A stretch of DNA of 51,745 nt from Flavobacterium psychrophilum (lineage in GTDB: Bacteria > Bacteroidota > Bacteroidia > Flavobacteriales > Flavobacteriaceae), in the NCBI GenBank assembly GCA_945879625.1, contig CAMCVA010000013.1, positions 1-51,745 on the forward strand, written 5' to 3'. The first letter of the stretch is position 1. Every line of letters begins with the position of its first letter. A model generated the notes under the pieces. That model saw only the letters and a program-made list of their open reading frames with translations, was not told the DNA's origin and ran no database searches. Shown here one piece after another: positions 34,155-43,677 of the stretch. The position numbers were made by a program, and so were the translations under genes.

Positions 34155-35432
34155 TTAATAGTTGTACTTGTCTTTCCAACGATTTTTTAAAAAATCCCGC
34201 ACGCCATTTTCTCTCGCGTTAGTGCCAGGTTCATAGAATTTGGTTTCTTGAATGGCATCTGGCAAAAATTCTTGTTCGCTAAAGTTGTTGGCATAATTGT
34301 GCGAATATTGGTATTCTTCGCCATAGCCCAATTCTTTCATCAATTTGGTTGGGGCATTGCGCAAATGGATAGGAACCGGCAAATCTCCGGTTTGTTTCAC
34401 CACCGCTTGGGCATTGCCAATGGCCATATAGGAAGCGTTGCTTTTGGGAGAAGTGGCCAAGTAGACGGCACACTGACTGAGTAGAATTCGGCTTTCGGGG
34501 TATCCAATTGTAGCTACTGCTTGAAAGGTGTTGTTGGCCATGATTAGCGCCGTAGGGTTGGCATTGCCTATGTCTTCACTGGATAAAATTAATAGTCGTC
34601 GGGCAATAAACTTCACGTCTTCGCCGCCTTCTATCATGCGTGCCAACCAATACACCGCTGCATTGGGATCGCTACCTCTAATCGATTTGATGAATGCCGA
34701 TACGATATCATAATGTTGTTCGCCAGTTTTATCATACAAGACGGTGTTTTGCTGCACCAAGTGCAAGACCCGTTCGTTGGTAATTTGAATCTCGCCCTCA
34801 GCCGATGCGTTAACGACCAATTCAAAGATATTTAAGAGCTTTCTTCCGTCGCCGCCCGAAAGTCGAAGCAGTGCTTCGGTTTCGACTAGTTGAATATTTT
34901 TACTTTGCAAATAAGGATCTACTGTCATCGCGCGCTGCAACAAGGCTTCCAAATCGGTTTTGGTAAACGGGTTGAGCACATAGACCTGACAACGCGACAA
35001 TAAGGCAGGAATCACTTCAAAACTCGGGTTTTCGGTGGTGGCACCAATTAGCGTAATCCAACCTTTTTCTACCGCGGCCAGAAGCGAATCTTGCTGCGAT
35101 TTGCTGAAGCGATGAATCTCGTCGATGAATAAAATGGGGTTTTTGGCCGTGAAGATTCCGCCGCTTTGTTTGGCTTTGTCAATCACTTCACGCACGGCAG
35201 CAACCCCCGAATTGATGGCGCTCAACACATAAAACGGTCGCTTGGATTCTTGGGCGATGATTTGCGCCAAGGTGGTTTTTCCGGTGCCCGGCGGTCCCCA
35301 AAATAGGAGGGAAGGAATTATTCCTTTTTCGATTTGTTGGGTGAGCGAACCTGTAGGTCCCACCAAATGCAACTGACTGATGTAGTCGGCGAGGTGTTGG
35401 GGACGAATGCGTTCGGCTAGGGGAGCTTCCAT
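34155..35432 (-). CDS. rarA: Replication-associated recombination protein A (AAA+ ATPase)
   Basis: RarA/MgsA acts at stalled replication forks. The 425 residues show Walker A GPPGTGKT (46-53), Walker B LFIDEIH (101-107), sensor [10 protein letters not shown] (about 127-135) and the C-terminal clamp-loader-like/MgsA tetramer part with [20 protein letters not shown]. The start at 35432 ([11 protein letters not shown]) matches the family. A longer frame to 35534 would translate an inverted repeat in the spacer. Confidence 0.95.
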   Translation of the reverse strand: MEAPLAERIRPQHLADYISQLHLVGPTGSLTQQIEKGIIPSLLFWGPPGTGKTTLAQIIAQESKRPFYVLSAINSGVAAVREVIDKAKQSGGIFTAKNPILFIDEIHRFSKSQQDSLLAAVEKGWITLIGATTENPSFEVIPALLSRCQVYVLNPFTKTDLEALLQRAMTVDPYLQSKNIQLVETEALLRLSGGDGRKLLNIFELVVNASAEGEIQITNERVLHLVQQNTVLYDKTGEQHYDIVSAFIKSIRGSDPNAAVYWLARMIEGGEDVKFIARRLLILSSEDIGNANPTALIMANNTFQAVATIGYPESRILLSQCAVYLATSPKSNASYMAIGNAQAVVKQTGDLPVPIHLRNAPTKLMKELGYGEEYQYSHNYANNFSEQEFLPDAIQETKFYEPGTNARENGVRDFLKNRWKDKYNY

Positions 35433-35653
35433 GAATGATTTAGGATTGTTGATTGTTGATTTTTGATTGCTTCGCCAGTTCGTCCCGAAGTTTCGGGACT
35501 CGGGTGTTGATTTGAAAAATAGTAGGGCAAACAAATTTAAACATATTTAGGATGAAATTTCTATATATCTTCCGTTCAATTATATTTATGACAAATTAGC
35601 ACAACAATTACTTTGGCTGTGTTTTTGAATAGATTGATGCAGAAAAATTAGAT
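35433..35653. other. Divergent promoter spacer of rarA and rhomboid
   Basis: No gene is seen. A perfect inverted repeat GTCCCGAA/TTCGGGAC (35482-35499) and GATTGTTGATTG-type repeats fill the part next to rarA. On the minus strand TAAATTTG (35539-35532) fits TAnnTTTG and could serve rarA with a leader of about 95 bases. Confidence 0.5.
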
Positions 35654-36421
35654 ATGAACGACACGCAACATTTTAAATTTACGCCCTCGGTCTGGTTAGT
35701 GCCGGGCTTGTTGCTTGTATGCATGTGGATGGTTCGTTGCCTAGAACACGTTTATCGAATCGATTTGGCCGAGCACGGAATTAACCCCAGGACCTTATCG
35801 GGTTTGCAAGGCGTGTTATTCAGTCCATTTTTACACGCCAATGTGCAGCATTTGGCCAATAATTCGATACCGCTTTTTGTTTTGGGTACCGCGCTCATTT
35901 ACTTTTACCGGGAACTTTCGCTCAAAGTGTTGGTGTATGGAATTTTGTTTTCGGGACTCCTCACTTGGGTTTTTGGCCGAAATTCAATTCACATTGGAGC
36001 AAGTAGCTTGGTTTATGTGTTGGTTTCGTTTATTTTCTTCAAAGGTTTGTATACACAGTATTACCGACTCATGGCGCTTTCGCTTGCGGTTGTGCTCGTT
36101 TACGGGGGGATGGTGTGGTATGTGTTTCCGAGTCCCATTACCACAGGAGAATTACAAATTTCTTGGGAAGGGCATTTGGCAGGACTTTTGGTGGGATTGG
36201 TGATGGCCATTCGCTACAAAACACCCGATTATGTGGCCGCTATTCAATACCCATGGGAAAAGCCCGAATTCAACCCCGAGGAAGATCCGTTTATGAAGCA
36301 TTTTGATGAATACGGGAATTTTGTGAATACGCCAGCTCCGGAGGAAGAAGTATCCACTGAACATGCAACCACTGAGCTAAACTACGTGTATACTTATATA
36401 AAAAAGGAAGTTAAAGACTAA
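35654..36421 (+). CDS. Rhomboid family intramembrane serine protease
   Basis: The protein has 255 residues and about six membrane helices. The helix-2 motif HxxxN is present (His66, Asn70, preceded by His61). The catalytic serine is Ser117 in GASS (usual pattern GxSx), and the partner His174 is in WEGHLAG. The C-terminal 60 residues are acidic and soluble (EEDPFMKHFDEYGN). Its stop codon directly abuts that of convergent rlmB (TAACTA at 36419-36424). Confidence 0.93.
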   Translation: MNDTQHFKFTPSVWLVPGLLLVCMWMVRCLEHVYRIDLAEHGINPRTLSGLQGVLFSPFLHANVQHLANNSIPLFVLGTALIYFYRELSLKVLVYGILFSGLLTWVFGRNSIHIGASSLVYVLVSFIFFKGLYTQYYRLMALSLAVVLVYGGMVWYVFPSPITTGELQISWEGHLAGLLVGLVMAIRYKTPDYVAAIQYPWEKPEFNPEEDPFMKHFDEYGNFVNTPAPEEEVSTEHATTELNYVYTYIKKEVKD

Positions 36422-37156
36422 CTAACCTCTCTGTCGCACCACTTCATACAAAAAAGCCCCACAAGCTACTGAAACATTCAAGGAGCCGATACTACCAAAC
36501 ATAGGGAGTTTTGCTTTCTCGTCTACCAATTTTAATACGGAGGGATTGATGCCGCGGTCTTCACTGCCCATAATGATGGCTAGTGGTTCGTTGAGATTTA
36601 AATCATAGAGGGATTGCTCGGTTTTTTCGGTAGCGGCTACCGTTTTGATGCCGCTGCCTTGCAAATAAAATAGCGCGTCTTTAATATGCTCTACTTTGCA
36701 AATGGGAATATTAAACACTGCGCCAGCCGAAGTTTTTACGGTATCGCCGTTTACAGGTGCTGCGCCTGATTTTTGAATGATAATGCCATGCACGCCCGTA
36801 CATTCAGCGGTACGGATGATGGCACCAAAATTTCGTGCGTCGGATATTTGATCTAATATGAGAAACAAGGGTTTTTCTTGTGATTCTAAAGTAGCCGTAA
36901 CTAATTCTTCGATGGAGATAAAACCTATAGGCGAGATGGTTCCTACTGCGCCTTGGTGATTGTTGTGCGTGAGTCTGTTTAGTTTTTCAACCGGAACGTA
37001 GGTAAAATTTACATCGCCACGTTTGAGTACTTTGAGCAAATCTTTCATCAATTCGCCTTGGGCATCGGCTTGCAAAAACACCCGATCTACTGATTTTCCG
37101 GATTGTACGGCTTCAATAATCGCGCGAATACCAAATATTAGATTTTCTTTTTCCAT
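36422..37156 (-). CDS. rlmB: 23S rRNA (guanosine-2'-O)-methyltransferase, RlmB-type
   Basis: This SPOUT/TrmH-type enzyme has 244 residues: an N-terminal L30e-like substrate domain (about 1-75, LIFGIRAIIEAV) and a SPOUT knot with LDQISDARNFGAIIRTAEC, IIMGSEDRGI and SIGSLNVSVACG. It methylates 23S rRNA at G2251 in the type enzyme; the exact target here is assumed. The start at 37156 (MEKENLIFG) is preferred to 37180, which would add eight residues. Confidence 0.92.
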   Translation of the reverse strand: MEKENLIFGIRAIIEAVQSGKSVDRVFLQADAQGELMKDLLKVLKRGDVNFTYVPVEKLNRLTHNNHQGAVGTISPIGFISIEELVTATLESQEKPLFLILDQISDARNFGAIIRTAECTGVHGIIIQKSGAAPVNGDTVKTSAGAVFNIPICKVEHIKDALFYLQGSGIKTVAATEKTEQSLYDLNLNEPLAIIMGSEDRGINPSVLKLVDEKAKLPMFGSIGSLNVSVACGAFLYEVVRQRG

Positions 37157-37170
37157 GGCGCAAATATATA

Positions 37171-37199
37171 AAAAAACCACCCGTGTTGGCGGGTGGTTT
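37171..37199 (-). terminator. Terminator of the SusCD operon
   Basis: On the minus strand AAACCACCC pairs with GGGTGGTTT around GCCAACAC, and a T run follows. It lies 20 bases after the stop of the last lipoprotein gene at 37220. Confidence 0.87.
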
Positions 37200-37219
37200 A
37201 GGTTATTACAAAATTTGAA

Positions 37220-38077
37220 TTACGGTTGTAACGTCAAATTTGGCCAATTTGAACCGTCAGGTCTTGTTAGCGTAGTGTCTCCATATTCGCCGTAGTCATT
37301 TTCCCAGTGGAAAGACATAGAAGAACCGTTGATTACTAGATTTGTAAACGTGAAAACCTCGTTGAATTGGTCAACACCGCTGTAGGCAATTTCACCACAT
37401 AAATCAACAAATTTTACTCCGGTTGCAAAGTTGTCAGGACCATACAATCCTACCCATCCGCCAAAAGAAGCGTCAGAAAGGGCATATACTCCAGCATCAG
37501 CAGTAGCTGCAAATGTTACAGTACCTGTAAATGGCCCTGCAGCTGATCCTGATGGTGGTCCAGGCGTGAAACAGTTGGTTGTTACATAATTATAGGTTCC
37601 TGCAAGAGCAGAGAAACAATCTATAATTTCAAATGATAACTCTTGAGAAGTTAATTGAGCATTAGAGGTATTTACATCACCAATGCGAAGTTTAAAGGTT
37701 TCATTGTCTTCATCATCTGTATCATTTAAAATTTTTATTTCACCAACTCCCACTGTAGAATAAGCAGGAATAACTATTTCGCTGGTAAATTCAAAATCGT
37801 GATCATCAGCATTTCCATCTATTTGAGAAATTTTGATGTGAATATCACAAGATTGAGGTTTGTTCAAGGTAATGTTGTAGGTATAAATACCTTGATCACC
37901 TTCACGTACTGTTTGTGTGCTAGCCAATGGCGCATCTAGGTTGATGGTTGCCACTACGCCCTCTGCAACGATTAAGTTGCTGTAGCCTGCTGCATCACCT
38001 TTGTCGTCACAAGAAGTTAAGAGTAACGAAGCAAAAACTAGCGTTAAACTAAATTTTGTATTAAATATTTTTTTCAT
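37220..38077 (-). CDS. Calx-beta-like surface lipoprotein of the SusCD cluster
   Basis: The lipoprotein has 285 residues: lipobox LLTSC (Cys23), followed at once by DDKGD, an acidic stretch like the surface-export signal of Bacteroidota lipoproteins. The middle (about 55-150) resembles a Calx-beta/immunoglobulin-like fold (NDTDDEDNETFKLRIG). A C-terminal beta domain carries SFGGWVGLYGPDNF. It is the last gene of the four-gene unit and is 16 bases from the next gene. A ligand-binding role at the surface is inferred from the position. Confidence 0.7.
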   Translation of the reverse strand: MKKIFNTKFSLTLVFASLLLTSCDDKGDAAGYSNLIVAEGVVATINLDAPLASTQTVREGDQGIYTYNITLNKPQSCDIHIKISQIDGNADDHDFEFTSEIVIPAYSTVGVGEIKILNDTDDEDNETFKLRIGDVNTSNAQLTSQELSFEIIDCFSALAGTYNYVTTNCFTPGPPSGSAAGPFTGTVTFAATADAGVYALSDASFGGWVGLYGPDNFATGVKFVDLCGEIAYSGVDQFNEVFTFTNLVINGSSMSFHWENDYGEYGDTTLTRPDGSNWPNLTLQP

Positions 38078-38093
38078 TTTAATTTTGGTTTAA

Positions 38094-39014
38094 TTATTCG
38101 ACAACTTTTTCAAGTACTTCATAAAACTCTCTCGGTCCTGTACCAGCAAGGTAACCATAAGACATGTAAATTCTATCTTTACCCTCTACATCATCGCGAA
38201 CAGCTTTGTTTTGAATACCAGCGTAATTACAAGCATTTGTCATGTCTCCTGGAGTTTCTGAACAATTAATTGCTGGCAACGCATTCAATAATTGTGCTTC
38301 TCCATTGTAGGTAGTAGGTACTAATACATTATCACCTGAATCTATCGTGAAATAAAATTCATTGCCAGAAAAAGGCCCACAATATTCTAGTTTTCTATAG
38401 GTAGTAGCATTTACTGATTCAATTGTTACTACAGTACCAAGGAATCCACCTGTTACATCAGGGCGAATTACCCCAATTCTCCAATATTCGCATTGTACAA
38501 CATTATATTGTCCGGCGAAACGAGTACCAACTGCCACTTTTGTTGTTCTTAGGTTTTCTGCTGATGTTCCTGCAGAAGTTCTAGAAACATACTTTAATGT
38601 CCAGTAATCTCCAATGTTCAAATTAGAGTCATCAGATGAAAGCGCTACACCATCAACAAGTAAGCCAGCGATCAATTCATTATACGTAGCTGTAAAAGCT
38701 AAGTTTTCGATTTGTGCAGTGTTAGGAAACGTAATTGTTTTTAACAAGGTAGTATTTGAAGATACTCCAGCTACAGAGGTGAAAGTTTTGTAAATATCAA
38801 CAGTTAGAACCTTTACATCACCTTGAAAAGCAGAAACGGATGCATTATACTCAAAATCATTTCCGTTACCTACAACATAAGGAACAAGAATGTTTTTCAC
38901 GTCTAATAAACCACCTTCATTTTTGCTGCCAGTAAGAAGATCTTGGTTTTTATCGTCACACGACATAACACCAAATGATGCTATTGTCAGAAATAAATAA
39001 ATATATTTTTTCAT
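38094..39014 (-). CDS. Surface lipoprotein of the SusCD cluster
   Basis: The lipoprotein has 306 residues with lipobox VMSC (Cys19) and DDKNQD after it. No enzyme motif is visible. The body is made of beta strands, with four or more further Cys residues (CEYW, EYCG, INCS, NACN) that may form disulfides. The start at 39014 gives the signal peptide MKKYIYLFLTIASFG; an upstream in-frame ATG at 39041 would put nine residues before it. It lies 11 bases after susD and belongs to the same transcript. The function is unknown; surface binding is likely from the context. Confidence 0.7.
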   Translation of the reverse strand: MKKYIYLFLTIASFGVMSCDDKNQDLLTGSKNEGGLLDVKNILVPYVVGNGNDFEYNASVSAFQGDVKVLTVDIYKTFTSVAGVSSNTTLLKTITFPNTAQIENLAFTATYNELIAGLLVDGVALSSDDSNLNIGDYWTLKYVSRTSAGTSAENLRTTKVAVGTRFAGQYNVVQCEYWRIGVIRPDVTGGFLGTVVTIESVNATTYRKLEYCGPFSGNEFYFTIDSGDNVLVPTTYNGEAQLLNALPAINCSETPGDMTNACNYAGIQNKAVRDDVEGKDRIYMSYGYLAGTGPREFYEVLEKVVE

Positions 39015-39025
39015 AGTATTTTGAA

Positions 39026-40444
39026 TTAATTCATCCACCAAACTTTTGACAACATGGTATCTCCATTATCTAGAGTTCCCACAGCTGCTTGGTAGTTTGC
39101 TTGATTAAAATTGTTTGAATCTGTTGAGTAGTAAAAACGTTTTGGAATAGCACTGATTTGGGCTTCAAACACGATTGATAATCCAGGTTGACCAGTTCTT
39201 CTCCATTCAGACCAAGCTTCTATGCCTTGTCCGTAGAGTGCAAACCACATTTGCAAACCAATTTTTTCTTTCCCACCATCAACGGTTGAAAAGTCTAAAG
39301 ATGGTTGAGTCAAATAGGTAGATGTTGCTGCATCAGAAACACCATTGGCAGCCATGTTTGCAGTTATTCCATTTCTATAATGTGTGTTTGCTGTAGGAAT
39401 TCCGCCGGCAATTATACCTCTAAGTGCCGCTTCAGCCAAATACAATTCAACTTGAGCATACGACAATATCACTCCAGGTAAAGTTGCAGAAAGGTAGCTG
39501 GTTCCAGGCGATGAGAATCCATTATAATTTCCTGGATTTTCTACTCCTGGAATATTACCAACGTAGATACTCGCATTGTTTACTTGAGCAAATACAGCTA
39601 GACGTGGGTCGTTTAATAAATTTAATTTATCAACCAATACAGAGCTTACTTTGTATTCAGCACGATTACCATATACAATTGTTTCATAAATTGGATTGGC
39701 ATCTGGTTGAGCAGCAGTGTAAGCAAGTTGAGCGCTATCGCTGTTGGATGACATCAGTAAACCTGAATTAACCAATGCAGCAACTTCTGCTGATACATCT
39801 CTTTTTCCAGAAATTCTCATTAACGCTTTCAGTTTTAATGAGGCTGCAAATTTTCTCCACTTGGCTACATTTCCACCATACACAAAGTCAGCACTAGATT
39901 TGAACTCACCGCTTCCGGTTGCAAAAAGAGTTTCTGCTTGGTCTAATAGGCCTAAGATTCCCACATACACAGCTTCTTGTGAATCGTGAACTGGTTTAGA
40001 GTTTCCAGGAACACAAGCTTCGCTAAAAGGAACTGGTCCAAATACGTCTGTTAGTATCTGAAAGTTATTGGCTTCCAATACCAAGCTGATCGCTTGTAGG
40101 TTTGTGTTTCCATCTGCTACAGCTAACGCGCGCGCCGCTTTACATTCTGTAATTGAGCTGGCGTACAAGTTGGTCCAAACTGAGTTCATTACCGCACGTC
40201 TTGGCGTGTATCTTTCCTCAGAATTGTACTGAACTTTTGACCACTGTTGTGACCAGCATAAACCCATATCTCCGCCAATTTGAGCGTTGTATAAGGTGTT
40301 TTGGGTAACAATCATAGCTGACGAAAGCAACAAATTAGGGTCAGTTGTTTGTGAGCTATTTGGAGAGATATTTACCTCTTCAAATCCATTATCGCAGCTC
40401 CAAAAGGCTGTAACTGCAATCAATAAATAAACTATTTTTTTCAT
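39026..40444 (-). CDS. SusD/RagB-type nutrient-binding lipoprotein
   Basis: This outer-membrane surface lipoprotein has 472 residues with lipobox FWSC (Cys17) and DNGFEE after it. The helical TPR-like SusD fold is visible: KAARALAVADG, LEANNFQILTDVFGPVPFSEA near 120-140, and AQVELYLAEAALRG. It matches the branch of SusD homologues called SusD-like 2. It covers the SusC channel and delivers ligand to it. The ligand cannot be predicted. The gene starts 6 bases after susC. Confidence 0.92.
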   Translation of the reverse strand: MKKIVYLLIAVTAFWSCDNGFEEVNISPNSSQTTDPNLLLSSAMIVTQNTLYNAQIGGDMGLCWSQQWSKVQYNSEERYTPRRAVMNSVWTNLYASSITECKAARALAVADGNTNLQAISLVLEANNFQILTDVFGPVPFSEACVPGNSKPVHDSQEAVYVGILGLLDQAETLFATGSGEFKSSADFVYGGNVAKWRKFAASLKLKALMRISGKRDVSAEVAALVNSGLLMSSNSDSAQLAYTAAQPDANPIYETIVYGNRAEYKVSSVLVDKLNLLNDPRLAVFAQVNNASIYVGNIPGVENPGNYNGFSSPGTSYLSATLPGVILSYAQVELYLAEAALRGIIAGGIPTANTHYRNGITANMAANGVSDAATSTYLTQPSLDFSTVDGGKEKIGLQMWFALYGQGIEAWSEWRRTGQPGLSIVFEAQISAIPKRFYYSTDSNNFNQANYQAAVGTLDNGDTMLSKVWWMN

Positions 40445-40450
40445 GTCTGT

Positions 40451-43400
40451 TTAGAATTTTAAATTAACGTTAAATCCGTAAGATCTTGCGGATGGCAACT
40501 GTCCAAATTCTTGGCCTTGTTCTCCATTGGCACTGCTAAATCCAGTTTCTGGATCAATATGAGGAACGTTTTTGTAAAGAATTGCAAGATTTCTTCCCAC
40601 TAATGAAACTCTAAAATCTTGAATGAAAGTTCCAGTTAACCATTTCTTTGGCAAAGAGTAACCCACAATAATTTGTCTAAGTTTCACGTAGCTTGCGTCA
40701 AAAACACCACTTTCTGTAAAGTTAGAGTAATCGTATGCATATTGGTTGAACGTTTTTGCGTCAACAACTGTGTTGTTTGGAACGTAACCGCCGTTTCCGT
40801 CAGAAACAACTCCATCTCCTATAACCCCAGTTTCTCTACCAATAAGAGATTCTTCTAAAGTACCGGCATATCTACCCCACATGTAGGACATTGAAAAGAT
40901 GTCGCCACCCATTTTAGCATCTAATAAAGTGCTTAAATCGAAGTTTTTGTATTTGAATGTGAAGTTAGCACCACCAGTCCAATCTGGAGTGATGTTACCC
41001 AAAACAACTTTTTCTTCATTGTTTACAACTGGTAATCCGTTTTCGTAAATTACTTGACCCGCATCATTACGCAAGAAAGGATATCCAACAATTGATCCGT
41101 AGGCTTCACCTTTTCTGGCTTGAAGCTCCATATCCCATTGTCCACCCAATACATACGCATCAGTTAATCCTAAGCTGATAACCTCATTGGTATTTTTCGC
41201 AAAGTTTACATCTACGTCAAAGGAGAAATCAGTTTTCTTCAAAAGAGTTGCTCCTAATTGTAATTCAATCCCTTTGTTGTTCATTTCACCTGCGTTTTCC
41301 CAAGATGAAGTAAATCCGGAAGCCGCGTCAATTTGCAAAGGCAAGATCAAATTATTACTGGTTTGGTTGTAGTAGGTTGAGCTGAAACGCAATCTGTTAT
41401 TGAATGCATTTAAGTCAAGTCCAATCTCAATACCGGTTGTGCTCTCTGGCTTAAGGTTTGGATTCCATTGCGTATTTGGTACAGATGAAATAGTTCCAAA
41501 ATTGTTGTTGGTGAGCGTAAAAGTTTGATTCAAGCTATATGGATCAAGTGGACCAACACCTCCAACTTTAGACCAACCACCTCTTAATTTAGCATAGCTT
41601 ACTTTACTTGATTTAAAATCAAATAGTTCAGAAAGTACTAATGATCCAGTTACTGCAGGATAGAAGAACGAATTGTTTTTAGAAGGCAATACAGACGCCC
41701 AGTCATTTCTTCCTGAAAAGTCAAGAAACGCGTATCCTTTGTATCCAATTTGTCCAAAACCAAGTACACTGTTAATTCTTTGCTCAGTGTAATCCGAGTC
41801 AATGCTTGGTGTAGTTCCGGCTTTAACATTTGAAAGTGTAAACAAACCAGGTAATTCTAAACCTCCTGTTAATTCACCTACCATTCTTGTACTTACGCGT
41901 GTCATGGAGTTAACACCAGCATTAAGATTAAGTGACCAGTCGGCATTTAGGTTTTTTTGGTAATTCAAGATAGCTTCTGAGTTAAGCTCAGTGTATCGTC
42001 TGCCAATTTCAGCATAGTATCCGTCAATGTTCTCATTCGATCCAATTTCGTTACGAAGTGTTTCTCTTTGAGAATAATGGTCAATCATCAATTTTCCATT
42101 AAGGTTTAAATTCTCAGTAAATTTGAAATTTAAGAATGTGTTTCCTGTAATTCTGTCTTGATCAAATGTATTTCTATTTGTTTCAAGGTGCCAGTATGGA
42201 TTATTCTGAAAATTTGTATTCCAGTTAGCAGGAGTTCCTGCAGCAGGAGTATTTGCGCCAGCTAATGGGAAACTTCTCCAATCTTTTAAGTCTGGAAAAT
42301 TAACATTACGTGCTGACCAAATAAATTGTTGTACAACATTTTGGCTAGAATAACCAACATTTGGTAAGTTGTCACTATTGTTATTAAAATAGTTCATGCT
42401 GATACCAGCCGTTAATTTTTTCCCTAGCGTCATGTTTCCATTAAAACCAACATTGAATTTTTTGAATTCAGTGAAAGGAATCATCCCTTTTTCGTCACTG
42501 TTTCCGATAGATAATCTGAAGTTAGAATTTTCACCGCCATTAAGAATGGTGATGTTATTTGTTCTAGCAACTCCAGTATTATAGAAATTCTTAACGTTGT
42601 CTGGGTGTGAAACCCATGGAGTAGGTTGACCACCATTTTTGAATGAATCCCATTGAACAAAAGAGAAGCCTCTGTCAAGAGCAGGACCCCAGCTTTCGTC
42701 AACACCATCATTGTATCCTCCTCCGGCACCATCCACAAATTCAAAGTAATTTGAAGTTGCACCTTGTCCGTAAGAGTTTTGGTAATTTGGCATTACAAGT
42801 GGGTTAGAAAAAGTAGTGTTTGTATTGTAGGATACTTCAAACTTATCTTTTTTCTTTCCTGATTTTGTATTGATCAAGATTACCCCTTTACTTGCACGAA
42901 TTCCATACAAAGCAGCTGCTGTTGGTCCTTTTAAAACCGTAACTGATTCGATGTCATCAGGATTAATACTTGCGGCTCCATTTGGCAAATCTCTACCGCC
43001 ACTTGAACCTGAATTTCCATAACTTGTATTGTCAAACGGAACTCCGTCAATAACAAACAAAGCTTCGTTGTTTCCTGTAATAGTTGATGCTCCCCTTAAC
43101 ACAATACGTGAAGAAGATCCTACCGCTCCTGATGAGTTCGTTACTTGAACCCCAGCAACTCTACCAGACAAAGCATTTACCAAATTTTGCTCACGCGCTT
43201 CAATAAGGGAATTTCCCTTCACGGATTGAGCAGAATACGTTACCGCTTTTTCTGATTTTTTTACTCCAAGTGCTGTTACTACAACGCTTTCTAGTTCTAC
43301 CGAATTATCGGTCATTTTTACTTTCATAGAGTCCGATGCAGCAACTTCTTGCGTTTTCATGCCTAAAAAAGTGAATACCAATACTCCCCCTTTTTCGCTA

Positions 43401-43591
43401 GTAATTTTAAAATTACCGTCGATGTCGGTTTGAGTTCCTTTAGACGATCCTTTTACAACTACATTAACACCAGGTAGAGGCATTCCTCCTTGGTCGGTAA
43501 CGATTCCTGTAACAGAAATGTCTTGCGCAAATGCAATTTGCGCCACTAACACTAAAAACAGTGTGAGTAATCCATTGATTTTTAATTTCAT
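40451..43591 (-). CDS. SusC/RagA-type TonB-dependent transporter
   Basis: This outer-membrane transporter has 1046 residues. The signal peptide is 1-23. A carboxypeptidase-regulatory-like domain (about 25-100; VTGIVTDQGGMPLPGVNVVV) carries the region that holds the TonB box. The plug (about 110-230) has GRVAGVQVTNSSGAVG and the typical FVIDGVPFD. The rest is a 22-strand barrel ending in Phe (NVNLKF). It needs a TonB/ExbBD system; the nearest TonB gene is about 38 kb away in this window. The SusD and two lipoprotein genes follow. Confidence 0.95.
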   Translation of the reverse strand: MKLKINGLLTLFLVLVAQIAFAQDISVTGIVTDQGGMPLPGVNVVVKGSSKGTQTDIDGNFKITSEKGGVLVFTFLGMKTQEVAASDSMKVKMTDNSVELESVVVTALGVKKSEKAVTYSAQSVKGNSLIEAREQNLVNALSGRVAGVQVTNSSGAVGSSSRIVLRGASTITGNNEALFVIDGVPFDNTSYGNSGSSGGRDLPNGAASINPDDIESVTVLKGPTAAALYGIRASKGVILINTKSGKKKDKFEVSYNTNTTFSNPLVMPNYQNSYGQGATSNYFEFVDGAGGGYNDGVDESWGPALDRGFSFVQWDSFKNGGQPTPWVSHPDNVKNFYNTGVARTNNITILNGGENSNFRLSIGNSDEKGMIPFTEFKKFNVGFNGNMTLGKKLTAGISMNYFNNNSDNLPNVGYSSQNVVQQFIWSARNVNFPDLKDWRSFPLAGANTPAAGTPANWNTNFQNNPYWHLETNRNTFDQDRITGNTFLNFKFTENLNLNGKLMIDHYSQRETLRNEIGSNENIDGYYAEIGRRYTELNSEAILNYQKNLNADWSLNLNAGVNSMTRVSTRMVGELTGGLELPGLFTLSNVKAGTTPSIDSDYTEQRINSVLGFGQIGYKGYAFLDFSGRNDWASVLPSKNNSFFYPAVTGSLVLSELFDFKSSKVSYAKLRGGWSKVGGVGPLDPYSLNQTFTLTNNNFGTISSVPNTQWNPNLKPESTTGIEIGLDLNAFNNRLRFSSTYYNQTSNNLILPLQIDAASGFTSSWENAGEMNNKGIELQLGATLLKKTDFSFDVDVNFAKNTNEVISLGLTDAYVLGGQWDMELQARKGEAYGSIVGYPFLRNDAGQVIYENGLPVVNNEEKVVLGNITPDWTGGANFTFKYKNFDLSTLLDAKMGGDIFSMSYMWGRYAGTLEESLIGRETGVIGDGVVSDGNGGYVPNNTVVDAKTFNQYAYDYSNFTESGVFDASYVKLRQIIVGYSLPKKWLTGTFIQDFRVSLVGRNLAILYKNVPHIDPETGFSSANGEQGQEFGQLPSARSYGFNVNLKF

Positions 43592-43677
43592 TTTTGTAAA
43601 TATTTAAATTAGCTCACCAAAAATCATAATAATTTCTTAATATTCCTAATCCGATGTTAATAATTATCATTGTTTTT

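Noticed and set aside
35433..35534. 34-residue extension of RarA
   Set aside because: It would translate an inverted repeat and AT-rich spacer; the family begins at [11 protein letters not shown].
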